From: CALABS01 sp050260775
Lineage (GTDB): Bacteria; Pseudomonadota; Alphaproteobacteria; Rhodospirillales; Magnetospirillaceae
Length of the DNA: 64,000 bases
Assembly (NCBI GenBank): GCA_050260775.1
Contig: JBLNCP010000028.1
Location: forward strand, 1-64,000
Direction of reading: 5' to 3'
The position numbers and the translations under genes are program-made. Under the pieces are notes generated by a model. That model saw only the letters and a program-made list of their open reading frames with translations. It did not search any database and was not told the origin of the DNA. Positions 37,286 through 44,969 of the stretch are shown here, piece by piece. The number at the start of each line of letters is the position of its first letter. Position 1 is the stretch's first letter.

Positions 37286-38344
37286 TCACTCGCCCATCTC
37301 CGCCAGGCGCTCGGCCTGGTCGGCGGCGATCAGCGCCTCGACCACCTCGTCGAGCGCATTGCCGTTCATGACGTCTTCGATCTTGTAGAGGGTCAGGTTG
37401 ACGCGGTGGTCGGTGACGCGGCCTTGAGGGAAGTTGTAGGTGCGGATGCGCTCGGAGCGGTCGCCGGAGCCGACCTGGCTCTTGCGGTTGGCGGCGCGTT
37501 CGGCGTCCTTGGCGGCGCGCTCCATCTCGTAGAGACGGGCGCGCAGCAGCTTCAGCGCGGTGGCCTTGTTCTTGTGCTGGCTCTTCTCCTGCTGGCAGGC
37601 GACGGCCAGGCCGGTGGGGATGTGGGTGACACGCACCGCCGAATCGGTGGTGTTGACGCTCTGGCCGCCCGAGCCCTGCGAGCGATAGACGTCGAAGCGC
37701 AGGTCCTTCTCGTCGAGGTGGATGTCCACCTCCTCGGCCTCGGGCAGCACCGCCACGGTGGCGGCCGAGGTGTGGATGCGCCCGCCGGCCTCGGTGACCG
37801 GCACGCGCTGGACGCGATGCACCCCGGATTCGAACTTGAGGCGGGCGAACACGCTGCGGCCGGTGATGGTGGCGCTAGCCTCCTTGACGCCGCCGATGCC
37901 GGTCTCGTTGACGTCCATCACCTCGAAACGCCAGCCGCGGTTGGCGGCATAGCGCTCGTACATGCGGAACAGCTCGGCGGCGAACAGGGCGGCCTCCTCG
38001 CCGCCGGTGCCGGCGCGCACCTCCAGGATGGCGTTCTTCTCGTCCGCCTCGTCCTTGGGCAGCAGCATCAACTGGACCTCGCGCTCCAGCGCCGGCAGGC
38101 GCTCCTTGAGCGCGTAGTACTCCTCCTCCGCCAGCGCCTTCATCTCGGGGTCGGCCATCATCGCCTCGGCCTCGGCCATGTCGGCGCGCGCCTTCTTGAG
38201 CGCCTGCACCGCCTCGGCGATGGGTTCGAGCTCGGACAGCTCCTTGGACAGCTTGGCGAAGCCCGCCGCATCGCCGGAGGCGAGCAGTTCGCGCACCTCG
38301 TCGTAGCGGTAAAGGACCTTGTCGAGCTGATGGTCGAGGTTCAT
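37286..38344 (-). CDS. prfA: Peptide chain release factor 1
   Basis: Class I release factor for UAA and UAG stop codons. 352 residues. The tripeptide anticodon region is RVPVTEAGGRIHTSAATVAV (PVT in place of the commoner PAT), and the catalytic GGQ is in YRSQGSGGQSVNTTDSA. It lies between hemA (glutamyl-tRNA reductase) and prmC, the order known from E. coli. A GTCATCCTGAG repeat unit occupies most of the 120-base gap to hemA, so coupling with hemA may be looser than with prmC. Confidence 0.96.
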   Translation of the reverse strand: MNLDHQLDKVLYRYDEVRELLASGDAAGFAKLSKELSELEPIAEAVQALKKARADMAEAEAMMADPEMKALAEEEYYALKERLPALEREVQLMLLPKDEADEKNAILEVRAGTGGEEAALFAAELFRMYERYAANRGWRFEVMDVNETGIGGVKEASATITGRSVFARLKFESGVHRVQRVPVTEAGGRIHTSAATVAVLPEAEEVDIHLDEKDLRFDVYRSQGSGGQSVNTTDSAVRVTHIPTGLAVACQQEKSQHKNKATALKLLRARLYEMERAAKDAERAANRKSQVGSGDRSERIRTYNFPQGRVTDHRVNLTLYKIEDVMNGNALDEVVEALIAADQAERLAEMGE

Positions 38345-38365
38345 GGCGATGTCCCTGGTTTCCCC

Positions 38366-38456
38366 GTCATCCTGAGCGCAGCGAAGGATCTTGCGGAGGG
38401 GGGCGATGCCCGGGGCCGCCGAGATCCTTCGGTCGCTGGCGCTTCCTCAGGATGAC
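38366..38456. repeat. GTCATCCTGAG...CTCAGGATGAC repeat between hemA and prfA
   Basis: 91 bases. Ends GTCATCCTGAGCGCAGCGAA and GCTTCCTCAGGATGAC, with inner GGATCTTGCGG and GAGATCCTTCGG. It separates glutamyl-tRNA reductase from release factor 1 and almost fills the gap, so any hemA-prfA transcript must cross it. Confidence 0.88.
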
Positions 38457-38464
38457 AATCCTGT

Positions 38465-39712
38465 TTATTCCAGCCGGAACAGCTTCCGGAGTGTCTTTTC
38501 CATCGCCTGCCACTCGGCGCCCTCGGCGGCGATGGTCTTCATGGTCTCGGTCGGGGCGTGCAGCAGGCGGTTGACCAGCAGGCGGGTCGCCTCGGCGGCG
38601 TCGCCGCCGGCCTCGGCCAGCACCTGCTCGCGCACCTCGTCGAAGCGCTGGCGCAGCGACACGATGGCGGGGACGGCGGCGCGGGCGGCACGGCCCCGCA
38701 GGAATCCCGACACTTCGTCGTCGAGGATGGCCCAGGCGGCGCGGGCGGCCTGCTCGCGGGTGGCGCGGCCTTCGAGGGCGACCCTCTCCAGATCGGACAG
38801 ATCGTAGAGGAAGGCGCCGTCGACGCGGTTGACCGCCGGCTCGATGTCAGCCGGGATGCCGGCGTCGACCATGAAGATGGGCTTGCGGCGGCGCTTCTTC
38901 AGGGCCTGGCCGACGGCGTCGGCGGTGATGGCGACGGTGCGGCCGCCGGTGGAGGCGACCACGATGTCGGCGCCGGCCATGGCGTCCTTCATCTCGTCGA
39001 ACGGCACCACGTTGCCGTTGAGCGTCAGGGCCAGCGCCTCGGCGCGGCTGGCGCGCGGGGCGGTGACCGCCAGCGAGGCGAGACCGGCCGACAGCAGGCT
39101 TTCGGCGACCAGCTCTCCCATGTCGCCGGCTCCGACCAGCAGGCCGCGGCAATTGGCGAGGTCGCCGTGGAGGTCGCGGGCCAACTGCACCGCGGCGGCG
39201 GCGATGCTGACCGGGCCCTCGCCGATGGCGGTCTCGGACCGCACCCTCTTGGCGCAGGCGAAGGCGGCCTGCAGCACGGTTTCCATCTCGGGGCCGCAGG
39301 TGCCGGCGTCGCGGGCGAGCCGGTGGGCGGCCTTGACCTGCCCCATGACGTGGGGCTCGCCGATCACCAGCGAATCGAGGGCGGACGACACTGCGAAGGC
39401 GTGGCGCACCGCCTCGGCCCCCGACAGGGTGTAGAGCTGGGACCCCAGCGCCTGCGGATCGACGCCGGCGCGGGCGGCGAAGGTTTGGGTGACGGCGCGG
39501 GTCGCCACCTCCGGCTCGTGGTGGGACGTCCATACCTCGACACGGTCGCAGGTGGACAGCACCAGGGCCTCGTGCACCCCCTGCTCCCGCAGGCTTCCCA
39601 GCAGCGCGGGCGCACTGGCGTCGTCGACGAACAGCGCGTCACGCAAGGACAGCGACGCCGACCTATGGTTGGCGCCGATGACGACGAAGCGGGGGGAGGC
39701 GGGTGGGCTCAT
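38465..39712 (-). CDS. hemA: Glutamyl-tRNA reductase
   Basis: First enzyme of the C5 route: reduces glutamyl-tRNA(Glu) to glutamate-1-semialdehyde with NADPH. 415 residues, full length. Catalytic Cys55 is present in LSTCDRVEV (Asp replaces the usual Asn after Cys); other landmarks are GANHRSA, VIGEPHVMGQVK, LVGAGDMGELV (NADPH site) and STGGRTV. The start overlaps the hisS stop as ATGA. The gene appears intact although the window also encodes an ALA synthase, which is the standard alphaproteobacterial route. Activity would also require glutamate-1-semialdehyde aminomutase (hemL), which is not in the window. Confidence 0.93.
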   Translation of the reverse strand: MSPPASPRFVVIGANHRSASLSLRDALFVDDASAPALLGSLREQGVHEALVLSTCDRVEVWTSHHEPEVATRAVTQTFAARAGVDPQALGSQLYTLSGAEAVRHAFAVSSALDSLVIGEPHVMGQVKAAHRLARDAGTCGPEMETVLQAAFACAKRVRSETAIGEGPVSIAAAAVQLARDLHGDLANCRGLLVGAGDMGELVAESLLSAGLASLAVTAPRASRAEALALTLNGNVVPFDEMKDAMAGADIVVASTGGRTVAITADAVGQALKKRRRKPIFMVDAGIPADIEPAVNRVDGAFLYDLSDLERVALEGRATREQAARAAWAILDDEVSGFLRGRAARAAVPAIVSLRQRFDEVREQVLAEAGGDAAEATRLLVNRLLHAPTETMKTIAAEGAEWQAMEKTLRKLFRLE

Positions 39713-40944
39713 CGCGCGCGGAGACGCCCTTCCAATTCGGCCAGCGGCACCTCGGCCTGCTCGCCGCTGTCGAGGTCGCGCACGGTGGCGGCGCCGCGCG
39801 ACGTCTCGTCCTCGCCGAGGATGACGGCGAAGCGGGCATTGGCCTTGTTGGCGCGCGCCATGCGCTTCTTCATGTTGCCGGAGAAGCCCATCTCGACGGC
39901 CATGCCGGCGGCGCGCAGGCGGTCGGCCAGCGCCATGGCGGCGACGGCGTCGCCCATGGGGATGACGGCCACCGGACGCTCGGTCTCGGGCACCGCCTCG
40001 ACCAGCATGGCCAGGCGTTCGACGCCGGCGGCCCAGCCGATGCCGGGCGTGGCGGGGCCGCCCATGGTGCCGATCAGGCCGTCATAGCGGCCGCCGGCCA
40101 GTACGGTGCCCTGGGCGCCGAGCGCGGTGGTGGTGAACTCGAACGCGGTGTGGCTGTAGTAGTCGAGGCCGCGCACCAGCTTGGGATTGATGGTGTAGGG
40201 GATGCCCAGCGCCTCGAGGCCGCCGGTGACCTGGGCGAAGAACTCGCGCGCCGCCGGGGTCAGGCTGTCGGTCATCAGCGGGGCGTCGGCGACGATGGCC
40301 TTGTCGCCCTCGTCCTTGCTGTCGAGCACGCGCAGCGGGTTGCGCTCCAGGCGGTTGCGGCTGTCCTCGGACAGCTTGTCGCGATGCGGCGCCAGGAAGG
40401 CGACCAGCGCGTCGCGGTAGGCGGCGCGGCTCTCGGCGTCGCCCAGGGTGTTGAGCTCCAGCGTCACCTTGTCGCCGAGGCCCAGGGCGCCGAGGATGCG
40501 CCAGGCCATGGACACCACCTCGACGTCGGCCATCGGGCCGTCGACGCCCAGCAGCTCGACACCGACCTGGTGGAACTGCCGCAGCCGGCCCTTCTGGGGG
40601 CGCTCGTGGCGGAACATGGGACCGCGGTAGAACACCTTGAGCGGCAGCATCTGCGCCAGCCCGCCGGAGATGAAGGCGCGCGCCACGCCGGCGGTGCCTT
40701 CAGGGCGCAGCGTGATGGAATCGCCCGAGCGGTCGGTGAAGGTGTACATCTCCTTGGTCACCACGTCGGAGGTTTCGCCCAGGGTGCGGGCGAACACCTC
40801 GGTGAACTCGAAGATGGGGGTGACGATCTCGCCGTAGCCGTAGCGTTTAGCGACCGCGAACGCGGTTTCCTCCACCCAGCGGTGGCGGGCGGAATCGTCG
40901 GGCAGCAGGTCGTGGGTGCCGCGGACGGGCTGCAGGTTCGACAC
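39709..40944 (-). CDS. hisS: Histidyl-tRNA synthetase
   Basis: Class II aminoacyl-tRNA synthetase, 411 residues. It begins at GTG with the family start SNLQPVRGTHDLLPDD and AAGGATAAG just upstream; the long open frame running further upstream belongs to the shadow of ispG and is rejected. Motif 2 is FYRGPMFRHERPQKGRLRQF-like, and the histidine-specific signatures LVRGLDYYSHTAFE and GGRYDGLIG are present. It starts six bases after the ispG stop and overlaps hemA by four bases, so ispG-hisS-hemA form one operon. Confidence 0.95.
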   Translation of the reverse strand: MSNLQPVRGTHDLLPDDSARHRWVEETAFAVAKRYGYGEIVTPIFEFTEVFARTLGETSDVVTKEMYTFTDRSGDSITLRPEGTAGVARAFISGGLAQMLPLKVFYRGPMFRHERPQKGRLRQFHQVGVELLGVDGPMADVEVVSMAWRILGALGLGDKVTLELNTLGDAESRAAYRDALVAFLAPHRDKLSEDSRNRLERNPLRVLDSKDEGDKAIVADAPLMTDSLTPAAREFFAQVTGGLEALGIPYTINPKLVRGLDYYSHTAFEFTTTALGAQGTVLAGGRYDGLIGTMGGPATPGIGWAAGVERLAMLVEAVPETERPVAVIPMGDAVAAMALADRLRAAGMAVEMGFSGNMKKRMARANKANARFAVILGEDETSRGAATVRDLDSGEQAEVPLAELEGRLRAR

Positions 40945-40949
40945 GTCTC

Positions 40950-42062
40950 TTATCCTTCGTTGGTCTTCGCCGCTTCGATGGCGGCGGCCTTCTGTTCCAC
41001 CAGCTCGACGATGTGGTCGATCATGGCCGGGCCGTCGATCTTGTGGTCGGGGGTGCCGGCCACGTAGACCATGTGGCTGTCGTTGCCGCCCCCCGTGAGC
41101 CCGATCTCGGTCTCGCGCGCTTCCCCGGGGCCGTTGACCACGCAGCCGATGATCGACAGCGTCACCGGCGCGGTGATGTGGGCCAGGCGCCTTTCCAGGG
41201 TCTCGACGGTCTTGACCACGTCGAAGCCCTGGCGGGCGCAGGACGGGCACGAGACGATGCGCACGCCGCGCGAGCGCAGGCCGAGCGTCTTCAGGATCTC
41301 GTAGCCGACCTTGACCTCTTCCGTCACGTCGGCCGACAGCGACACGCGGATGGTGTCGCCGATGCCGGCCCACAGCAGGCCGCCCATGCCGATCGCCGAC
41401 TTGACGGTGCCGCCGATCAGGCCGCCGGCCTCGGTGATGCCGAGGTGCAGCGGATAGTCGCAGGCCTCGGCCAGACCCTGGTAGGCGGCGACCGCCAGGA
41501 AGACGTCGGAGGCCTTGACGCTGATCTTGAACTCGCGGAAGTCGTTGTCCTCGAGGATGCGGGCGTGCTCCAGCGCGCTTTCCACCATGGCCTCGGGGCA
41601 GGGCTCGCCGTACTTCTCCAGCAGATGCTTCTCCAGCGAGCCGGCGTTGACGCCGATGCGCATGGAGCAGCCGTGGTCGCGGGCGGCCTTGACCACCTCG
41701 CGCACCCGGTCGGCCGAGCCGATGTTGCCGGGGTTGATGCGCAGGCAGGCGGCACCCGCCTCGGCGGCCTCGATGGCGCGCTTGTAATGGAAGTGGATGT
41801 CGGCCACCACCGGCACCGACACCTGGCGCACGATGTCCTTGAGCGCCCGGGTCGAATCCTCGTCGGGGCACGAGACCCGCACGATGTCGACGCCCACCTC
41901 CTCGGCGCGCCGGATCTGCGCCACGGTGGCCGCCACGTCCCAGGTGGGCGTGTTGGTCATCGTCTGCACCGAAATCGGCGCCTCGCCGCCCACCGGCACG
42001 GAGCCGACATGGATCTGGCGCGACTTGCGGCGATGGATCTCGCGGTAGGGGCGGACGGACAT
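40950..42062 (-). CDS. ispG: 4-hydroxy-3-methylbut-2-enyl diphosphate synthase (flavodoxin)
   Basis: Fe-S enzyme of the MEP isoprenoid pathway. 370 residues from MSVRPYREIHRRKSRQ. The cluster cysteines are in SCPSCARQGFD and IIGCVVNGPGE, near the C-terminal end. Two further in-frame starts lie upstream (ATG at 42104, GTG at 42122); I prefer 42062 because MSVRPYR matches alphaproteobacterial homologues, but its ribosome site is weak. It leads the ispG-hisS-hemA-prfA-prmC series. The 5' flank is filled with TCATCCTGAG repeats. Confidence 0.93.
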   Translation of the reverse strand: MSVRPYREIHRRKSRQIHVGSVPVGGEAPISVQTMTNTPTWDVAATVAQIRRAEEVGVDIVRVSCPDEDSTRALKDIVRQVSVPVVADIHFHYKRAIEAAEAGAACLRINPGNIGSADRVREVVKAARDHGCSMRIGVNAGSLEKHLLEKYGEPCPEAMVESALEHARILEDNDFREFKISVKASDVFLAVAAYQGLAEACDYPLHLGITEAGGLIGGTVKSAIGMGGLLWAGIGDTIRVSLSADVTEEVKVGYEILKTLGLRSRGVRIVSCPSCARQGFDVVKTVETLERRLAHITAPVTLSIIGCVVNGPGEARETEIGLTGGGNDSHMVYVAGTPDHKIDGPAMIDHIVELVEQKAAAIEAAKTNEG

Positions 42063-42155
42063 GGGGACTCGGACGGTGGATGCCGGGCCGTTGATATAGC
42101 GCATTTCTGCGGGGGGTGTCACCCCATCGGCCCGTCACTAAATGGAAGGAGCGCC

Positions 42156-42245
42156 GTCATCCTGAGCGTAGCGCAGGATCTCGCGGGGCGGGCCGGGTGC
42201 CCGAGGCCGGGGAGATCCTTCGGGCGCGAGCGCCCTCAGGATGAC
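42156..42245. repeat. GTCATCCTGAG...CTCAGGATGAC repeat, first of a tandem pair
   Basis: 90 bases. Left end GTCATCCTGAGCGTAGCG, right end GCGCCCTCAGGATGAC; inner arms carry GGATCTCGCGGGG and GGGGAGATCCTTCGGG. Its ends are complementary, so it can form a long hairpin. Followed after 14 bases by a second copy. Confidence 0.9.
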
Positions 42246-42259
42246 AAGGCCCGTGCACC

Positions 42260-42349
42260 GTCATCCTGAGCGTGGCGAAGGATCTCGCGGGGCGGGGGCG
42301 GGTGCCCGAGTCTTGGGAGACCCTTCGGGGCGGGCGCCCACAGGTTGAC
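42260..42349. repeat. GTCATCCTGAG repeat, second of a tandem pair
   Basis: 90 bases, very similar to the preceding unit in the left arm (GTCATCCTGAGCGTGGCGAA, GGATCTCGCGGGG). The right end is degenerate (CACAGGTTGAC instead of CTCAGGATGAC). It stops ten bases before the terminal repeat of the GIY-YIG unit. Confidence 0.85.
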
Positions 42350-42359
42350 AGTTGGAAAT

Positions 42360-42724
42360 GTCATCCTGACACGGCGAGATCCCGCCAATCCGGGTTCACA
42401 CTCTCGATCAGTGCGATCTTGCGGTCGCGCCGCCAGCCTTTCAGCTGCTTCTCGCGCGCGATGGCGTCGTCCACCCGTCCGCACGTCTCCACATAGACAA
42501 GGCGGTCGACGTTGTAGCGCTTGGTGAAGCCGTCGACCTCGTGTGCCTTGTGCTCGGCGATGCGCCGATCGAGGTTGCCGGTGACCCCGATGTAGAGGAC
42601 CCGCGAACGGCTGGCAAGGATATACACGCAATAGTCAATGGGGCGATGATAGGCGGCGCCGCCGTGACTGTCATCGACGACGGTGCCATGGTCCGAGGAG
42701 ATCCTTCGCTTCGCTCAGGATGAC
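42360..42724. mobile_element. Putative GIY-YIG-bearing repeat unit with terminal inverted repeats
   Basis: 365 bases bounded by GTCATCCTGA at the left and TCAGGATGAC at the right, perfect 10-base inverted repeats. These are the same ends as the roughly 90-base units at 42156 and elsewhere. The right arm also shares GGAGATCCTTCG and the CTCAGGATGAC terminus with the short units; the left arm diverges after the first ten bases but still carries GAGATCC. The interior is the GIY-YIG gene, whose stop codon lies inside the left end. I infer an enlarged, gene-carrying relative of the short repeats. No target duplication could be confirmed because other repeats flank both sides. Confidence 0.55.
42361..42627 (-). 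CDS. GIY-YIG nuclease-domain protein, possibly decaying
   Basis: 88 residues covering one GIY-YIG domain of the YhbQ-like type: VYIL and LYIG (the GIY and YIG strands), then NLDRRIAEHKAHE with the conserved Arg, EKQLKGWRRDRK and NPDWRDL at the end. Such proteins are predicted endonucleases. The marked start is a GTG with no ribosome site, and it uses the Val of VYIL, whereas homologues normally have a few residues before it. In frame upstream is ATT-Asp-Tyr-Cys, where a family-like start would sit, so an ancestral ATG may have been lost. The stop codon falls in the repeat end. Whether it is expressed is uncertain. Confidence 0.7.
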   Translation of the reverse strand: MYILASRSRVLYIGVTGNLDRRIAEHKAHEVDGFTKRYNVDRLVYVETCGRVDDAIAREKQLKGWRRDRKIALIESVNPDWRDLAVSG

Positions 42725-42736
42725 AAGTCCAAGATT

Positions 42737-42772
42737 GTCATCCTGAGGGCACAGCCCGAAGGATCTCGTCGT
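42737..42772. repeat. Half unit of the GTCATCCTGAG repeat
   Basis: GTCATCCTGAGGGCACAGCC followed by GAAGGATCTCGTCG, a left arm without a matching right arm. It is 12 bases beyond the right end of the GIY-YIG unit and 14 bases from the ubiG stop. Confidence 0.8.
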
Positions 42773-42786
42773 CCCCCAGGTATTGC

Positions 42787-43563
42787 CTACACCTTGCCGG
42801 CGTACAGCATGTAGTTGACGTCGATGTCGGGGGTCTCGTGCCATTCGTCCTTGAACGGCACGTATTCCATGCCCTTGACCTCGCGCAGTTCGACGTCGGC
42901 GGCGCGCAGGTAGGCGGCGAATTCCGACGGCTTGACGAATTTGCGCCAGTCATGGGTGCCGCGCGGCAGCCAGCGGAGGATGTACTCGGCGCCCATCACC
43001 GCCAGGGCATAGGACTTGGTGGTGCGGTTGAGCGTCGCGCCCATGAAGGCGCCGCCCGGCTTCAGGCAGCGGGCCGCGGTCTCGATGAAGTGGGCGGGGT
43101 CGGGGACGTGCTCGATCACCTCCATGGCCAGCACGACGTCGAAGCTGCCCGGCTCGATGTCCTCGGGCCCCCCGACCCGGTAATCGACGGTGACGCCCGA
43201 TTGCTCGGCGTGGATCTTGGCGACCGCGATGTTCTTGTCGCCGGCGTCGATGCCGGTGACGGCAAAGCCCATGCGGGCGAGCGGCTCCGACAGCAGGCCG
43301 CCGCCGCAGCCGACGTCGAGGAGCTTGAGGCCCTCGAACGGCGCCGCGGCTTCCGGGTCGCGGCCGAAATGCTGGGCCAGGGTGCGGCGCATGAACGCCA
43401 GGCGCACCGGGTTGAACTTGTGCAGCGGCTTGAACTTGCCCCAGGGGTCCCACCAGGCCTCGGCCATGGCGGTAAAGCGGGCGACCTCGTCGGACGAGGC
43501 GGTGCCCTGGCGCTCCTTGATGCGGGCGGGGGGGACGCGCTTGGGGGCGCTGGAATTGGCCAT
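42787..43563 (-). CDS. ubiG: Ubiquinone biosynthesis O-methyltransferase
   Basis: SAM-dependent enzyme that carries out both O-methylations in ubiquinone synthesis. 258 residues. SAM motif I is LKLLDVGCGGGLLSEPLA near residue 80, with VTGIDAGDKNI and the later LAMEVIEHVPDP and CLKPGGAF; the region from WWDPWGKFKPLHKFNPVR is characteristic of UbiG. GGAG lies about a dozen bases ahead of the ATG. It diverges from lysC across a 180-base gap. Respiratory quinone use agrees with the cytochromes encoded elsewhere in the window. Confidence 0.94.
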   Translation of the reverse strand: MANSSAPKRVPPARIKERQGTASSDEVARFTAMAEAWWDPWGKFKPLHKFNPVRLAFMRRTLAQHFGRDPEAAAPFEGLKLLDVGCGGGLLSEPLARMGFAVTGIDAGDKNIAVAKIHAEQSGVTVDYRVGGPEDIEPGSFDVVLAMEVIEHVPDPAHFIETAARCLKPGGAFMGATLNRTTKSYALAVMGAEYILRWLPRGTHDWRKFVKPSEFAAYLRAADVELREVKGMEYVPFKDEWHETPDIDVNYMLYAGKV

Positions 43564-43745
43564 ACTAAAACTGCTCCGTTGGGCTTATGAGGGCTCTGCC
43601 CGGAAGGGGTGCCCGCACTTGCTTCCGCAATGGCGACAGAGTATGAATACGCGCCCTTCGGGCGGCAACCGGGCATACGAAAGATTTTTCAAATAGGCCG
43701 GACGCGCTTCCTCCAGGGAAAGCGCCGGTCCAAGAGGATCCCTCC

Positions 43746-44960
43746 ATGGCGCGCATTGTGATGAAATTCGGCGGGACGTCCGTCGGCGACATCGACCGCA
43801 TCAAGAACGTGGCCAAGCGTGTCAAACGTGAGGTCGACGCCGGCAACGAGGTGGCGGTCGTGGTCTCGGCCATGTCGGGCGCCACCAACCAGCTGGTCGA
43901 GTGGTGCAAGCAGATGGCGCCGCTTCACGATGCCCGCGAGTATGACGCCGTGGTCGCCACCGGCGAGCAGGTGACCATCGGTCTGCTGGCCATCGGCCTG
44001 CAGGAGCTCGGCGTGCCGGCGCGCTCGTGGTGTGGCTGGCAGCTGCCGATCCACACCGACGGCGTGCACGGCAAGGCCCGCATCATGTCGATCGACACCG
44101 ACGAGATGATCGAGCGCATGGGCCGGGGCGAGGTGGCGGTGGTCGCCGGCTTCCAGGGCGTGGGTCCCGACCGGCGCATCTCGACGCTGGGGCGCGGCGG
44201 CTCGGACACCTCGGCGGTGGCGCTGGCGGCGACGCTCAAGGCCGACCGCTGCGATATCTATACCGACGTGGACGGGGTGTATACGACCGACCCCCGCATC
44301 GTGACCAAGGCCAAGAAGCTCGATAAGATCACTTACGAGGAGATGCTGGAACTGGCGTCGGTGGGGGCCAAGGTGCTCCAGACCCGTTCCGTCGAAATGG
44401 CCATGAAGCACCGTGTCCGGGTGCAGGTGCTGTCATCCTTCGTGGATGCCCCCGGAACCCTGGTCTGTGATGAGGATGAGATCGTGGAAAAGGAACTGGT
44501 GAGCGGCATCGCCTACAGCCGCGACGAAGCGAAGATCACCCTGATCCGGGTGCCGGACCGCCCGGGCGTGGCCGCCTCGATCTTCGGCCCGCTGGCGGAC
44601 GCCGCCATCAACGTCGACATGATCGTGCAGAACGTGTCCGAGGACGGCAAGTCGACCGACCTGACCTTCACCGTCGGCAAGGCCGACCTCGAGCGCGCCA
44701 AGAAGGTGATCGAGGACGCCAAGCTGGGCTATGAGCGGCTGGTGGCCGACGCCAACGTCGTCAAGGTGTCGGTGATCGGCGTCGGCATGCGCTCGCACGC
44801 CGGCATCTCGCACAAGATGTTCCAGACCCTGGCGTCTGAAGGCATCAACATCCAGGTGATCACCACCTCCGAGATCAAGATCAGCGTGCTCGTCGAAGAG
44901 AAGTACACCGAACTGGCGCTGCGTGCCCTGCACACCGCCTACGACCTCGATGCGGCCTGA
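43746..44960 (+). CDS. lysC: Aspartate kinase
   Basis: Phosphorylates aspartate, the committed step to lysine, threonine and methionine. 404 residues: N-terminal kinase domain starting MARIVMKFGGTSVGDIDR, with VVVSAMSGATNQL and LGRGGSDTSAVALAA, and two C-terminal ACT domains (about 265-400) that usually bind lysine and/or threonine for feedback control. AGAGGA precedes the ATG. It is the first gene of a plus-strand run with a flavin oxidoreductase and ptsP. The 180-base gap to ubiG should hold both promoters, though I could not fix hexamers. Confidence 0.95.
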   Translation: MARIVMKFGGTSVGDIDRIKNVAKRVKREVDAGNEVAVVVSAMSGATNQLVEWCKQMAPLHDAREYDAVVATGEQVTIGLLAIGLQELGVPARSWCGWQLPIHTDGVHGKARIMSIDTDEMIERMGRGEVAVVAGFQGVGPDRRISTLGRGGSDTSAVALAATLKADRCDIYTDVDGVYTTDPRIVTKAKKLDKITYEEMLELASVGAKVLQTRSVEMAMKHRVRVQVLSSFVDAPGTLVCDEDEIVEKELVSGIAYSRDEAKITLIRVPDRPGVAASIFGPLADAAINVDMIVQNVSEDGKSTDLTFTVGKADLERAKKVIEDAKLGYERLVADANVVKVSVIGVGMRSHAGISHKMFQTLASEGINIQVITTSEIKISVLVEEKYTELALRALHTAYDLDAA

Positions 44961-44969
44961 TCCCCTCGC

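Larger units (their letters stand above)
42063..42360. other. Repeat-filled gap between ispG and the GIY-YIG gene
   Basis: About 300 bases. The ispG-proximal 90 bases may contain the ispG promoter or N-terminal extension. The rest is two consecutive repeat units listed separately. No other coding region is supported. Confidence 0.6.

Noticed and set aside
39709..42138. A single 809-codon frame joining hisS with upstream sequence
   Set aside because: The upstream half is an out-of-frame shadow of ispG. HisRS begins at the GTG at 40944 with its own ribosome site.
42156..42772. CRISPR array
   Set aside because: The repeats are about 90 bases, inverted at their ends and unevenly spaced, with no short direct repeats and unique spacers and no cas genes.
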